Source: Burkholderia sp. 9120
GTDB taxonomy: Bacteria > Pseudomonadota > Gammaproteobacteria > Burkholderiales > Burkholderiaceae
Assembly: GCF_000745015.1 (NCBI RefSeq)
Contig: NZ_JQNA01000002.1
Coordinates: 1,674,001 to 1,738,000, forward strand
Direction: 5' to 3'
Length of the DNA stretch: 64,000 bases
In this document: positions 1 to 8,251 of the stretch, in pieces
Numbering within the stretch: position 1 is the first letter of the stretch
Layout: each line of letters begins with the position of its first letter
Made by a program: the position numbers and the translations under genes
Notes under the pieces: generated by a model
Told to the model about the DNA's origin: nothing
The model's input: the letters and a program-made list of their open reading frames with translations, nothing else
Database searches by the model: none

Positions 1-438
1 ACGCTGATCGTCGCCGGCGAACAGGACGACGTGACCCGCCACTTCATGCGCAATCACGTGCGCAGTCTGACGCCCGCGCCGCTGGTGCTCGACGAGTTCA
101 TTTCTAACGACATCGAACGTGATCTGTTCTCCGCCTGCGACGCGGTGTGGCTCGGCTACAAGGGACACTACGGCATGAGCGGCGTGCTGGTGCAGGCGTA
201 CCGGTTCGGCAAGCCGGTAATCGCGACGGAAGACGGGTTGATTGGCTGGTTCAGCCGGCGCTGCGAGTTGGGGCCGATTCTGAGCGATTTGAGTTCCGCG
301 TCGATTGGCCGCGCGATTACGGAAACCATGACGTCGTGGCCGCATCCGCGCGAAGCCGAGCCGGCCGCTCGCGAAGACCTGCTATCGCGGCACACGCTCG
401 GGCAATTCAAGCAGACCTTGCTGCAGCAGATGGCTTGA
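1..438 (+). CDS. Glycosyltransferase, C-terminal part (5' end outside window)
   Basis: The frame is open from base 1 (it begins TLIVAGEQDD) and stops at 438, giving 145 residues of a longer protein. The stretch GMSGVLVQAYRFGKPVIA followed by TEDG resembles the C-terminal nucleotide-sugar-binding half of GT-B glycosyltransferases (GT4-like), where a conserved acidic residue precedes the 'GKPVIA' strand. The role is presumably sugar transfer at the cytoplasmic face of the membrane during assembly of the exopolysaccharide encoded by the following genes. The donor and acceptor cannot be read from this fragment. A GTG at 31 could be mistaken for the start, but the in-frame sequence before it fits the same fold. 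The family call is moderate because the N-terminal half is missing. Confidence 0.6.
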   Translation, partial: TLIVAGEQDDVTRHFMRNHVRSLTPAPLVLDEFISNDIERDLFSACDAVWLGYKGHYGMSGVLVQAYRFGKPVIATEDGLIGWFSRRCELGPILSDLSSASIGRAITETMTSWPHPREAEPAAREDLLSRHTLGQFKQTLLQQMA

Positions 439-480
439 GTTTCAGCGTCACGCCGCCCAACTCCGCGACACCTCCTCCGC

Positions 481-517
481 AAAAAACGAGGCGTCCATCA
501 TTACGATGGACGCCTCG
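481..517 (-). terminator. Rho-independent terminator of the acyltransferase gene
   Basis: A perfect 13-bp stem (487-499 with 505-517) with a 5-nt loop is followed, reading on the minus strand, by six T residues (complement of 481-486). It lies 83 bp past the stop of the minus-strand acyltransferase. It may also block read-through from the plus-strand glycosyltransferase ending at 438, although there is no T-tract in that direction. Confidence 0.75.
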
Positions 518-599
518 TCACATTCAGCCCGTCAATCTAACTAGCTAGCTAACAGCCGACCGCCACTACCGGCAATCGGCCACAACGCAACCCTCTCAC

Positions 600-1745
600 T
601 CAAGATAACTGCCCACCCGCGGGCACTTCCTCGCGCACCGAACTGCTGCGCTTTTCCGGGAACAGCGCGTTGCGCATCAGCAGGAACGGGTATTCGATCG
701 CGCGCGTGGTCACGTAGCCGATAAAGATGGCAATCGCGAATTGCGCCGTCAGCGCGAGCACCCAGATCAGGCTCGGCGGAAATCCCATTGCCGTGGTCTT
801 GCGAATCAGGATGTCGCCCGGCGCGAGCGCCAGCGAATGCCACAAGTAAATCCCGTACGAATAGAGGCCGATCCACGCCACGCCGCGGTAAATCCACGAC
901 TCGCGCAGCGAGCCGGAATACTCGAGCACCAGCACGATCAGCGCGGCGAAACCGAGCGCCTGAATCGTATAGCCGATGCTTTCGTCGAGCGCGAGATTTT
1001 TGGTCGCGAGCACCAGCCACGCACACAGGATAACGACGCCGAGAATCAGCAGCCCTTTGCGCCTGGCGAGCTGATGATAGACAGCGGGCTTCATCCAGTA
1101 GATCGCCGACAGAATCACGCCGACGAGCAAACTGTCGATCCGGTACTGCGTGTAGGCGAACGCGCCATCCAGATCGCCACCCGCCACCGCGAAGCAGCGC
1201 GCGGTCAGCACCACCGCGCAGATTCCGGTCAGCACGCCGACAATCGTCCATGCACCGAGCTTCCAGCGCGCAAACAGCAACAGCAGCGCGGGCAGCACGA
1301 GATAAAAGTGTTCTTCGACCGCGAGACTCCAGGTCTGGGTAATCGAGGTGCCCAGATAGTTCTGCAGGTGGGTCAGGTTCTGAACGAGGAAGGTATTCCA
1401 CGGGTGCCGTCCGGCTAGCACATGGAAAGCAATCAGCACGTAGTAAGCGGGCCAGATGCGGAAAATCCGCCGCACGATAAAGCGCCGCGCATCGACGTGG
1501 CCGGTTTCAGCGTATTGGCGAAGCAACAGGCCGCCCACCAGAAAACCGCTCAGCGTGAAGAACAGATTCACGCCCTCGCGGCCGAAATTTTTCAGCGGAT
1601 ATTCGATGACCTGAATCAGGTAATTACCGGTTTGGACCGCGTGAAAGTGAAATCCCATCACCGCGATGATCGCGATGCCGCGGACGAAATCGAGTTCGAT
1701 CGCCCGTCCCCGTGTCGTGGGCCGCGCCCCGCCGAAAAATTTCAT
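600..1745 (-). CDS. Acyltransferase 3 (OafA/YrhL-type) membrane O-acyltransferase
   Basis: This 381-residue multi-pass inner-membrane protein matches the acyltransferase-3 pattern. The N-terminal ELDFVRGIAIIAVMGFH carries the conserved Arg and the putative catalytic His (H33). An internal SLAVEEHFYLVLP motif is typical of the family, and about ten hydrophobic segments follow. Family members move acetyl or other acyl groups onto sugars of lipopolysaccharide or exopolysaccharide. In this setting it most likely O-acylates the polymer or its lipid-linked repeat unit. The start at 1745 has AGGGG about 7 bp upstream. It is transcribed divergently from the polymerase gene at 2095 and ends at a strong terminator. 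The acyl group and acceptor are not known. Confidence 0.88.
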   Translation of the reverse strand: MKFFGGARPTTRGRAIELDFVRGIAIIAVMGFHFHAVQTGNYLIQVIEYPLKNFGREGVNLFFTLSGFLVGGLLLRQYAETGHVDARRFIVRRIFRIWPAYYVLIAFHVLAGRHPWNTFLVQNLTHLQNYLGTSITQTWSLAVEEHFYLVLPALLLLFARWKLGAWTIVGVLTGICAVVLTARCFAVAGGDLDGAFAYTQYRIDSLLVGVILSAIYWMKPAVYHQLARRKGLLILGVVILCAWLVLATKNLALDESIGYTIQALGFAALIVLVLEYSGSLRESWIYRGVAWIGLYSYGIYLWHSLALAPGDILIRKTTAMGFPPSLIWVLALTAQFAIAIFIGYVTTRAIEYPFLLMRNALFPEKRSSSVREEVPAGGQLS

Positions 1746-2094
1746 GTTTTTCCCCTGTCATCTGGTGCAAGCGATCCCGCACTAGGGCATGGCCCTTTTT
1801 GCATCTTCCGTGGCTGCGTCCGTGTGTGCGCGCCAACTTCAAGACATTGGCCGACAACCTGTACCGATGTGCACGGCTCTTGCCGTAGCGAACTTGCATG
1901 GAACCCAGGTAAGCGCCAAAGCGCCAACGGGGGTCTATAGATAGGCACTTGCCGCCGTCGCCAGAACCCAGGCAATCGACGACGAATGCGGTCCAGGTAA
2001 CTAACGTATTGGGAGATTCCCGCACAATGGCCCGATACGTGACCGTCCGCTGCAGACGGACGGCGAAACGACGGCGACGGGGGAGGGATCAGCA
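1746..2094. promoter_or_regulatory. Divergent intergenic region
   Basis: These 349 bp separate the acyltransferase (minus) and polymerase (plus) genes and must hold promoters for both. I see no convincing sigma-70 or sigma-54 promoter and no extended palindrome. A GGGAGGG Shine-Dalgarno lies just before the ATG at 2095. Small open frames here have no coding character. Confidence 0.4.
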
Positions 2095-3633
2095 ATGCGC
2101 CATCAGTATGCAACGCCCTGGATATGGATTTTTCTGCTTCCGCTTGCCTGGGACTACAAGGCCACTGACGCCAATGTAGGCCACCTCGCACAGTTCGTGT
2201 TCGTGGTCCCGGCGTTCGCCGCCGGCCTCGCGCTGTTGCTGGTCGCGCCGCGCTTTCGCGAGCGTTCGCGGCTGCGCTCGGTCGTCACCGCCAGCATGCT
2301 GCTATGCGTGTTCGGCAGCGTGGTGGCCCAGTTCGTGCAGGATAACGACGTCGGCAACTATCTGCGCACGCTGCTGCCCTTCGTGCTGTTCCTGCTCGGC
2401 TACCTCGTGGCATGCCGGCCGTGGAGCGAATCGCGCCTCTCCCAGTTCGAACGTGCGCTGTTCGTCGCCAATCTGATTAGCGCCGTGTTCACCTTCGTCT
2501 ACGGCCTGGCGACCAGCGGCGATCTCGAGGAAGTGCGCTACCGCATCATCTCCGTGACGTTGCTCGGTTTGCAAGCCGTGCTGCTGCACGAGTTCGTCGT
2601 GGCGCGGCGCTTCTCGCTGTTCAACGTGAGCGTGTTCGCCGGCACCGTCGTCGTCGAATTGCTGAGCGTGACGCGCAGCCTGCTGCTCGGCACGGTGCTG
2701 CTGTTCCTGCTCGCCGTGGCGCTGAGCGCGCCGACACTTCAGCACATCTGGCGCGCGTTCGGCCGCAGCATCGTGGTCGGCGTCGTGCTGGCCGCGATAG
2801 CCGGCGTCGCGGTCGTCAGTTTCCCGACCGTCGCCGAACACTGGACGCAGCGCATTTTCGCGTCCGCGGAAACGGAATCGGGCAAGGATCCGACCACCAT
2901 CACGCGTCTCGCGGAAATGCGCGACCAGTACGATCAGGTGACAGAATCGCCGTCCACCGTGCTGTTCGGCGAAGGCTACGGCCACTATTACCGCTACTCG
3001 CCGGCCTATCTGCCGGATCTCGCCGGACAGATCTCCGACGAAGATTTTTACGCGATCCACGAATGGGCCGCCGGCCACAATTTCTGGGTCTACCAGTTCT
3101 TCGCGGGCGGACTGCTGTTCGGCATCGGCATGCCGTTGGCGACGCTGGCGGCGCTGGCAATCTGCTTCTTCTCGTATCGCTACTGGCGCGCGGTGGTGCC
3201 CGACGCGCCGATGCTGCCGGTGCTCGGGCGCGCCATCATGCTGTTCGCCGCGTTGCCGGCCACATCGATCGGCGGCAATCCGCTCGGGCCGCGTTTTTCG
3301 GGCCTCGTATTCGGCATCGCGCTCGGCCTGATGATCGCCACGCACTCGCGCTTGCAGCGTGCGTTGCCGGCGCGCGTGAGACGTCCGCGCAGACCGCCGA
3401 ATTGGCGGCCGGGCGTGATGCCCGATCTACCGGGTCGCATCCAGCCCGGCATGGGGCGTGCCGACCTGCCCGCCGCGCTCGGCGCGTCGCGCGGCTCGAA
3501 CGACTCACGCGATGGACGTGATGGACGTGACGTACGCGATACCCGCGATACCCGAGCTTCTCCTTCATTCGGCGCGCTCGTGCCCCACACTTCGCCGACG
3601 CCAGGCGCCAACCGACCGACTATCGCCCGATGA
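2095..3633 (+). CDS. O-antigen/exopolysaccharide polymerase-like membrane protein (Wzy-type)
   Basis: This 512-residue protein has about ten to twelve hydrophobic segments between residues 8 and 430. A large hydrophilic loop (around residues 255-330, containing GEGYGHYYRYS and EWAAGHNFW) precedes the last membrane helices. This layout is typical of Wzy polymerases and WaaL-type ligases, which share the O-antigen_ligase fold. In an EPS locus with Wza and Wzc, polymerisation of lipid-linked repeat units in the periplasm is the best guess. The start has a strong GGAGGG site. The C-terminus (about 430-512) is a proline/arginine-rich tail containing SRDGRDGRDVRDTRDTR, encoded by short direct repeats at 3510-3555. 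Its stop overlaps the next gene by 4 bp (ATGA), so the two are translationally coupled. Ligase activity cannot be excluded. Confidence 0.75.
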   Translation: MRHQYATPWIWIFLLPLAWDYKATDANVGHLAQFVFVVPAFAAGLALLLVAPRFRERSRLRSVVTASMLLCVFGSVVAQFVQDNDVGNYLRTLLPFVLFLLGYLVACRPWSESRLSQFERALFVANLISAVFTFVYGLATSGDLEEVRYRIISVTLLGLQAVLLHEFVVARRFSLFNVSVFAGTVVVELLSVTRSLLLGTVLLFLLAVALSAPTLQHIWRAFGRSIVVGVVLAAIAGVAVVSFPTVAEHWTQRIFASAETESGKDPTTITRLAEMRDQYDQVTESPSTVLFGEGYGHYYRYSPAYLPDLAGQISDEDFYAIHEWAAGHNFWVYQFFAGGLLFGIGMPLATLAALAICFFSYRYWRAVVPDAPMLPVLGRAIMLFAALPATSIGGNPLGPRFSGLVFGIALGLMIATHSRLQRALPARVRRPRRPPNWRPGVMPDLPGRIQPGMGRADLPAALGASRGSNDSRDGRDGRDVRDTRDTRASPSFGALVPHTSPTPGANRPTIAR

Positions 3634-4850
3634 AAATCCTCCATCTGCTTGCCAGTGTCGATCCCCGCGCGGGCGGTCCCGTCGAAGGCGTCCGCCGTAG
3701 CGGTATCGCGATGCAGGACGCCGGTCACGACATCGAAGTCGCCACCTGCGATGCACCCGGCGACGCCTACCTCGCCGCGTTTCCGTTCGCGGTGCACACC
3801 TTCGGTCCGACGCAAAGCCGCTATGGCCACAACCCGCGTCTCGCACCGTGGCTCGCCGCCAACGCGAAACGCTTCGACGCGGTGATCGTGCACGGTCTGT
3901 GGCAATACCACGGCTTCGCGGCATGGAAAGCGCTGCACAACAGCGAGGTGCCGTATTACGTCTACGTGCACGGCATGCTCGACCCGTGGTTCAAAGAGAC
4001 TTATCCGCTCAAGCACATGAAGAAGTGGCTCTACTGGCCATGGGCCGAGTACCGCGTGCTGCGCGACGCACACACCGTCATCTTCACGACGGAAGAAGAA
4101 CGCACGCGCGCGCGTCAATCGTTCTGGCTGTATCGCGCGAATGAGCGGATCGTGCCGTTCGGCACGACCGTGCCGCCGCTCGACGCCGCACCGCTGCGCG
4201 AAGCTTTCCTGCAAGCGGTGCCCGGTCTGCGCGGCAAACGCATCGTGCTGTTTCTCGGCCGTGTGCATGCGAAAAAAGGCTGCGATCTGCTGATCGACGC
4301 GTTCGCACGCGTGGCGGGCCGCGACCCGGCGCTGCATCTGGTGATCGCCGGTCCCGACGAAAGCGGTTGGGGCGTGACGCTGCGCGCACAGGCCCAGGCG
4401 GCCGGCATCGCGCATCGGCTGAGTTTGCCCGGCATGTTGCAGGGCGATCTCAAGTGGGGTGCGTTCCATGCGAGCGACGTGTTCGCGCTGCCCTCGCATC
4501 AGGAAAACTTTGGCGTGGCGGTGGCTGAAGCGCTGGGTTGCGGACTGCCCGCGCTGATCTCCGACAAGGTCAACGTGTGGCGCGAAATCGAAGCGGACGG
4601 CGCAGGCCTGGTGGCGCCCGACACCGTCGACGGCACCGAGAAGAATCTGCTGCGCTGGCTCGATCTCGACGACGCCGCGCGCGAACAGATGCGTGCGCAA
4701 GCGACTCGCACGTTCAATGCGCGCTTCCGGATCGAGACGATGGTCAGCGCGTTGACGGCGCTGCTGGAAACGAAGGGCGCGCCCGTCGATGAGCGGGACG
4801 ACCCGACGCCGCTCGCCACGCTGTGCGAAGCGACGCAGCAAAGCCGCTAG
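3630..4850 (+). CDS. Glycosyltransferase family 4 (GT-B)
   Basis: This 406-residue protein begins MKILHLLASVDPRAGGPVEG, a typical N-terminal glycine-rich loop of GT4 enzymes. The C-terminal half has VLFLGRVHAKKGCDLLIDAF and then FALPSHQENFGVAVAEALGCG, containing the E-x7-E nucleotide-sugar-binding region. It should transfer a sugar from a nucleotide donor to a lipid-linked acceptor at the cytoplasmic membrane face. The start codon overlaps the stop of the polymerase gene by 4 bp, so the two form an operon and probably act on the same repeat unit. A strong bidirectional terminator follows. Donor sugar is not predictable; GDP-mannose and GDP-fucose are made by nearby genes. Confidence 0.88.
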   Translation: MKILHLLASVDPRAGGPVEGVRRSGIAMQDAGHDIEVATCDAPGDAYLAAFPFAVHTFGPTQSRYGHNPRLAPWLAANAKRFDAVIVHGLWQYHGFAAWKALHNSEVPYYVYVHGMLDPWFKETYPLKHMKKWLYWPWAEYRVLRDAHTVIFTTEEERTRARQSFWLYRANERIVPFGTTVPPLDAAPLREAFLQAVPGLRGKRIVLFLGRVHAKKGCDLLIDAFARVAGRDPALHLVIAGPDESGWGVTLRAQAQAAGIAHRLSLPGMLQGDLKWGAFHASDVFALPSHQENFGVAVAEALGCGLPALISDKVNVWREIEADGAGLVAPDTVDGTEKNLLRWLDLDDAAREQMRAQATRTFNARFRIETMVSALTALLETKGAPVDERDDPTPLATLCEATQQSR

Positions 4851-4875
4851 GCCCGCGTTAAAAAACACGGCCCCA

Positions 4876-4912
4876 AAAAAGTAAGGCGCGCTCACTGCGC
4901 GCCTTACTTTTT
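4876..4912. terminator. Bidirectional rho-independent terminator
   Basis: An 11-bp GC-rich stem (4881-4891 with 4897-4907, loop TCACT) has an A-tract on its left side and a T-tract on its right. It sits between convergent genes, the glycosyltransferase (ends 4850, plus) and the GMC oxidoreductase (ends 4951, minus), and can serve both. Confidence 0.85.
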
Positions 4913-4950
4913 CCAACGCTCACCCGACCCGATTCAACCGCACGAAGGCG

Positions 4951-6690
4951 TCACTGCTCCTTCATCAACGACGTCAGCGTCGACGCCGCGATGGGTAGCA
5001 CCTCGACCTGCGGCGTCGCCTGAATCGACATCATCGCGCTGTTGGCCGCTTCCGCCCGCGTGTTGCCGACGATATCCGGCACATCGAGCTGACGCACCAG
5101 ATGACCCGCGAGCCGCAACGACAACGCGGCGATCGTGATGGTCGGGAAGTTCGCGCCGACCGTCGGAAACACCGAACTGCCGCCCACATACAGATTGCTG
5201 ATGCCATGCACCTTGCAATCGCGATCCACCACGCCTTCGCGCGGCGAGTCGTGCATGCGTGTGGTGCCCATGTGGTGCCACGTGCCCTCCAGCTTCGTCG
5301 GCCATGCGCGGCCTTCGAGCGGCGCGTCGAGTTGCACGTCGGCGACGCCGGCCAGTTGCAGCTCCTGCGCGAGCAGCGCGAAGGTTTTGTCGAACGTGCG
5401 TTGCACCTGGTCGCCCAGACGCCACTCGACCCGCACGCGCGGCATGCCGAAGCGGTCGCGTTTATCGGCCGACAGCGTGACGCGGCTATCCGGATCGGGC
5501 ACGGCTTCGACGATCGCCTGCAGCGTCACGTCGGTGATCAACGCAGGCCATTGCAGCAGGCGCGTCAACCCGTAACCCACGGTATCCAGCGGATGCGCGA
5601 TCATCGTCTCGATGTCCCGCTTCAAACTGCGCCCGGGCTGATCCTTCTGCAACAATGCTTCCTTGCAATGGATCAGCGCTTCGGAACCCGCGCTGCCCTC
5701 GCCGTACCATTTCGAATAGAGCCACACGCGGGAATTCAGCAGCTTCTCGCGCGCCATCCATTCCTGCTTCGGCGCGAACTGCGACGAGATCTTCGTGCCG
5801 TGCGCCGACACCGCGGCGTTCTGGTAGTGATACTTGATGTCGTACAGCTTGTTGCGCGCGTTGCCCGGACGAAAGCGGACCTTGCCCGACATCATGCGCG
5901 GATGATCCATGAAGTAGCGGCCCACCAGATCGTGCGCATTGCCGAGGCCGGCCGCCTGCACGTCGTTCGACGCGAGCAGCAGGCGCGCATTTTCGATCCC
6001 GCCGGTCGCCAGCACGAAAATCTTCGCCTGCATCGTGAGGCGGCGGCCACTGATCGTGCCGACTTTCACGCCGGTAATCGTGGTGCCGTCGGCGTTGGCG
6101 TCGATGTTCAACACGTTCGCATGCAGGTACACGCGCACCCGCGACGATTGCGACAGCTCGTCGCGATACACCTTGCCGAAACGCACCGGCGGGCTGAACT
6201 GCGCGACCGTGTCGCGCATGTCGCCGGTCGAGAGCGGCAGGCGGCGCACGTCGGGACGACCGATCTCGCGTTCCCAGTAAGCGGGGTCGAAATTCTGCGG
6301 GCCGAGCTTCAGCAGTTCATGCGTGCGCGCGTAGTACGGCGCGAGTTCGTCGAGACCGAACGGCCAGCCGCTGTGCGCAATCCAGTCGCGCTTCTCGAAG
6401 TCCCACGGATCGAGCGGACGGCACCAGCCACCCCAACAGTTGCTGCTGCCGCCAAAATAACGGCTGCGCGAGCCATCCGCGAACGAGTACGGTAAGCCGG
6501 CATTTTCGCCGCGATAGAGGTCGCGCGTTTCGTCGTCGGGACCGAAGCCGCCGCTCTCGAGCATGCAGGCGTCCACGCCCGCCCTCGACAGTTCGAGCGC
6601 CAGCGTAATGCCGGCCACGCCCCCACCGATAATGCAGACCGTCGTGTCAATGACCGTGTTCTGAGCAACCGTACGAGTGTCGATAAACAT
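4951..6690 (-). CDS. GMC-family FAD-dependent oxidoreductase
   Basis: This 579-residue protein has an N-terminal dinucleotide-binding motif (IIGGGVAG, residues 21-27) and a FAD-contact stretch, RYFGGSSNCWGGWC. The C-terminal GMC_oxred_C region has HHMGTTRM near residue 472 and NLYVGGSSVFPTVGANFPT. Those His and Asn residues correspond to the catalytic pair of glucose/choline-type oxidases and sugar dehydrogenases. There is no signal peptide, so it is cytoplasmic or membrane-associated. Such enzymes recur in exopolysaccharide loci, where oxidation of a sugar hydroxyl is a reasonable inference. It lies 228 bp downstream of the WcaF-like gene on the same strand. Substrate and electron acceptor are unknown. 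Confidence 0.85.
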   Translation of the reverse strand: MFIDTRTVAQNTVIDTTVCIIGGGVAGITLALELSRAGVDACMLESGGFGPDDETRDLYRGENAGLPYSFADGSRSRYFGGSSNCWGGWCRPLDPWDFEKRDWIAHSGWPFGLDELAPYYARTHELLKLGPQNFDPAYWEREIGRPDVRRLPLSTGDMRDTVAQFSPPVRFGKVYRDELSQSSRVRVYLHANVLNIDANADGTTITGVKVGTISGRRLTMQAKIFVLATGGIENARLLLASNDVQAAGLGNAHDLVGRYFMDHPRMMSGKVRFRPGNARNKLYDIKYHYQNAAVSAHGTKISSQFAPKQEWMAREKLLNSRVWLYSKWYGEGSAGSEALIHCKEALLQKDQPGRSLKRDIETMIAHPLDTVGYGLTRLLQWPALITDVTLQAIVEAVPDPDSRVTLSADKRDRFGMPRVRVEWRLGDQVQRTFDKTFALLAQELQLAGVADVQLDAPLEGRAWPTKLEGTWHHMGTTRMHDSPREGVVDRDCKVHGISNLYVGGSSVFPTVGANFPTITIAALSLRLAGHLVRQLDVPDIVGNTRAEAANSAMMSIQATPQVEVLPIAASTLTSLMKEQ

Positions 6691-6918
6691 CCCCTGCTCC
6701 CGTCTTCTTCATGCATTTCCGGCGTGCGTCCCTGGCGCTTGCCGACCCGCCCGGATCGGCCAAGCAGACTCACGCGCGCGTCGCGACCCGGCGCCGTCGG
6801 CGTCGCCGCGGGCGTCGACCGGACGGCATCGGCGTTCCCATGGCGGCGCCCGGCATGTTCCGGACAGCACGACTTCGGCCTCCTCAGCGTAAAAACGCTG
6901 CGGTTCTATGTCTGTGGT

Positions 6919-7539
6919 TCAGGTCACTGAAGTAAACCGTTTCCGAATGAAACGGCACGGATTGCCGCCATACACGCCCTCGGCTTCGAGCGAACGATGC
7001 ACGACCGACAACGGCGTCACCACCGCCGAACGGCCGATCGTCACACCCATCTGCACGACGCACTTCGAGGTGATCCACACCCCGTCTTCAATAACGATCG
7101 GCGCGACCTGCAAATCCATCGTGCCGCTCATATCGTGCGAGCCGGCGGTCAGGAACGTGCCTTGAGAAATGCAGACGTTCGAGCCGATGCGGATCGGCGC
7201 CTGGTTGTAGATCCACACGTCCACGCCGAACCAGCACTTGTCGCCCACTTCGAGATTCCAAGGCGCCTTTACGCGGATCGGATGCACGAACCGGCAACCG
7301 TTGCCGATCTTCGCGCCGAACAGGCGTAACAGCGCGACGCGCACCGCCGACAGCGGCAGCAGTTTGTTGTTGATCACGCAAGCTTCGAGCACGAACCAGA
7401 TCAGTTCGATCAGCGGGCCGCGCGCCGCGCGATAGTTGCCTTTTCCAGCGAGACTCAGGTCGATGACACGACCTGTTTCGTGCGCCTCTTCGGCTTGCGG
7501 AGCACATCCGATCTGCGGATCGTCGGCAACGTTACCCAT
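6919..7539 (-). CDS. WcaF-like hexapeptide-repeat acetyltransferase
   Basis: The protein is 206 residues from the ATG at 7539, which has GGAG 7 bp upstream. A GTG at 7587 would add 16 residues. The C-terminal two thirds is a left-handed beta-helix of hexapeptide repeats (for example PIRIGSNVCISQGTFLTAGSHD and GVTIGRSAVVTPLSVV) with the VYGGNPCRFIRKRF ending typical of the xenobiotic/serine acetyltransferase group. The N-terminal region resembles the colanic-acid acetyltransferase WcaF. It likely transfers acetyl from acetyl-CoA to a sugar of the repeat unit in the cytoplasm. It is divergent from the small secreted protein at 7725, with 185 bp between them. Confidence 0.85.
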   Translation of the reverse strand: MGNVADDPQIGCAPQAEEAHETGRVIDLSLAGKGNYRAARGPLIELIWFVLEACVINNKLLPLSAVRVALLRLFGAKIGNGCRFVHPIRVKAPWNLEVGDKCWFGVDVWIYNQAPIRIGSNVCISQGTFLTAGSHDMSGTMDLQVAPIVIEDGVWITSKCVVQMGVTIGRSAVVTPLSVVHRSLEAEGVYGGNPCRFIRKRFTSVT

Positions 7540-7724
7540 CAGCTTTCTCCGAACCACGAACGGTGGTAAACAGATTGCAGGCCACACTGCAGTTTCCTTA
7601 CATTATGTTGCGGCGCCTTGCGCGACTTTGTGGCGTGGCCGTGTGGGCAAGCGTTTTGGCGGCTACGCGCGGCATGGATGGCGCACGATAGCTGTACCGT
7701 GACCGCATCACCCGGGGGACCACA

Positions 7725-8219
7725 ATGAACAACTCGCTTCGGCAACCCGCCACCTGGCTGTTTCTCGCACTTAGCGCAAGCGTCGTACCGGCACTCGCAT
7801 TCGCGCAGAACAATCCCGCACCGGCCGCTAACGCCGGCACGAGGTACGGCACCCTCCCGCAAGCACCCGTCGATCGTCGCGCCAAACAGCGCACCAGCGA
7901 ACAAACCCTGCTCGGCGCACCGCGTCCTTACGGCACCGCCGACATGCAGCAAGGCGATACGGACGACGCGCAACGCACCGCCCTGCTCAACGAACAACGC
8001 ATGACCGTGCTGGGTGGCGGGCAAGGCGCGCAACCCGCAGCGCTCGGCAGGGGCAACGGCAAGGCGCCTGCGCCCGGCGCGGCGCAACTGCGGGTGGCCG
8101 ACCAGGCAGGACCGCAACTCAAGGCCGCCGACGGGCTGACGCCCGAAGGCGCCGTGAAGAACACGTACGCCGATCCGTACGCAACGGGCAAGCACGCCGT
8201 CTATCGTTCCCCGTGGTAA
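7725..8219 (+). CDS. Small exported protein of unknown function
   Basis: This 164-residue protein starts with a clear Sec signal peptide (MNNSLRQPATWLFLALSAS to about AFAQ, cleavage near residue 28). The mature part is rich in Ala, Gly, Pro and Gln with no membrane segment and no cysteine, and it looks largely disordered. It ends HAVYRSPW. A GGGGGA site precedes the ATG. I do not recognise the family. It is the only plus-strand gene inside an otherwise minus-strand EPS block, between the acetyltransferase and a WcaI-like glycosyltransferase, so a role at the cell surface linked to the polymer is possible but unproven. Confidence 0.7.
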   Translation: MNNSLRQPATWLFLALSASVVPALAFAQNNPAPAANAGTRYGTLPQAPVDRRAKQRTSEQTLLGAPRPYGTADMQQGDTDDAQRTALLNEQRMTVLGGGQGAQPAALGRGNGKAPAPGAAQLRVADQAGPQLKAADGLTPEGAVKNTYADPYATGKHAVYRSPW

Positions 8220-8251
8220 GTGCGCATTCATGACGTGGGCCGCTTGCCGGA

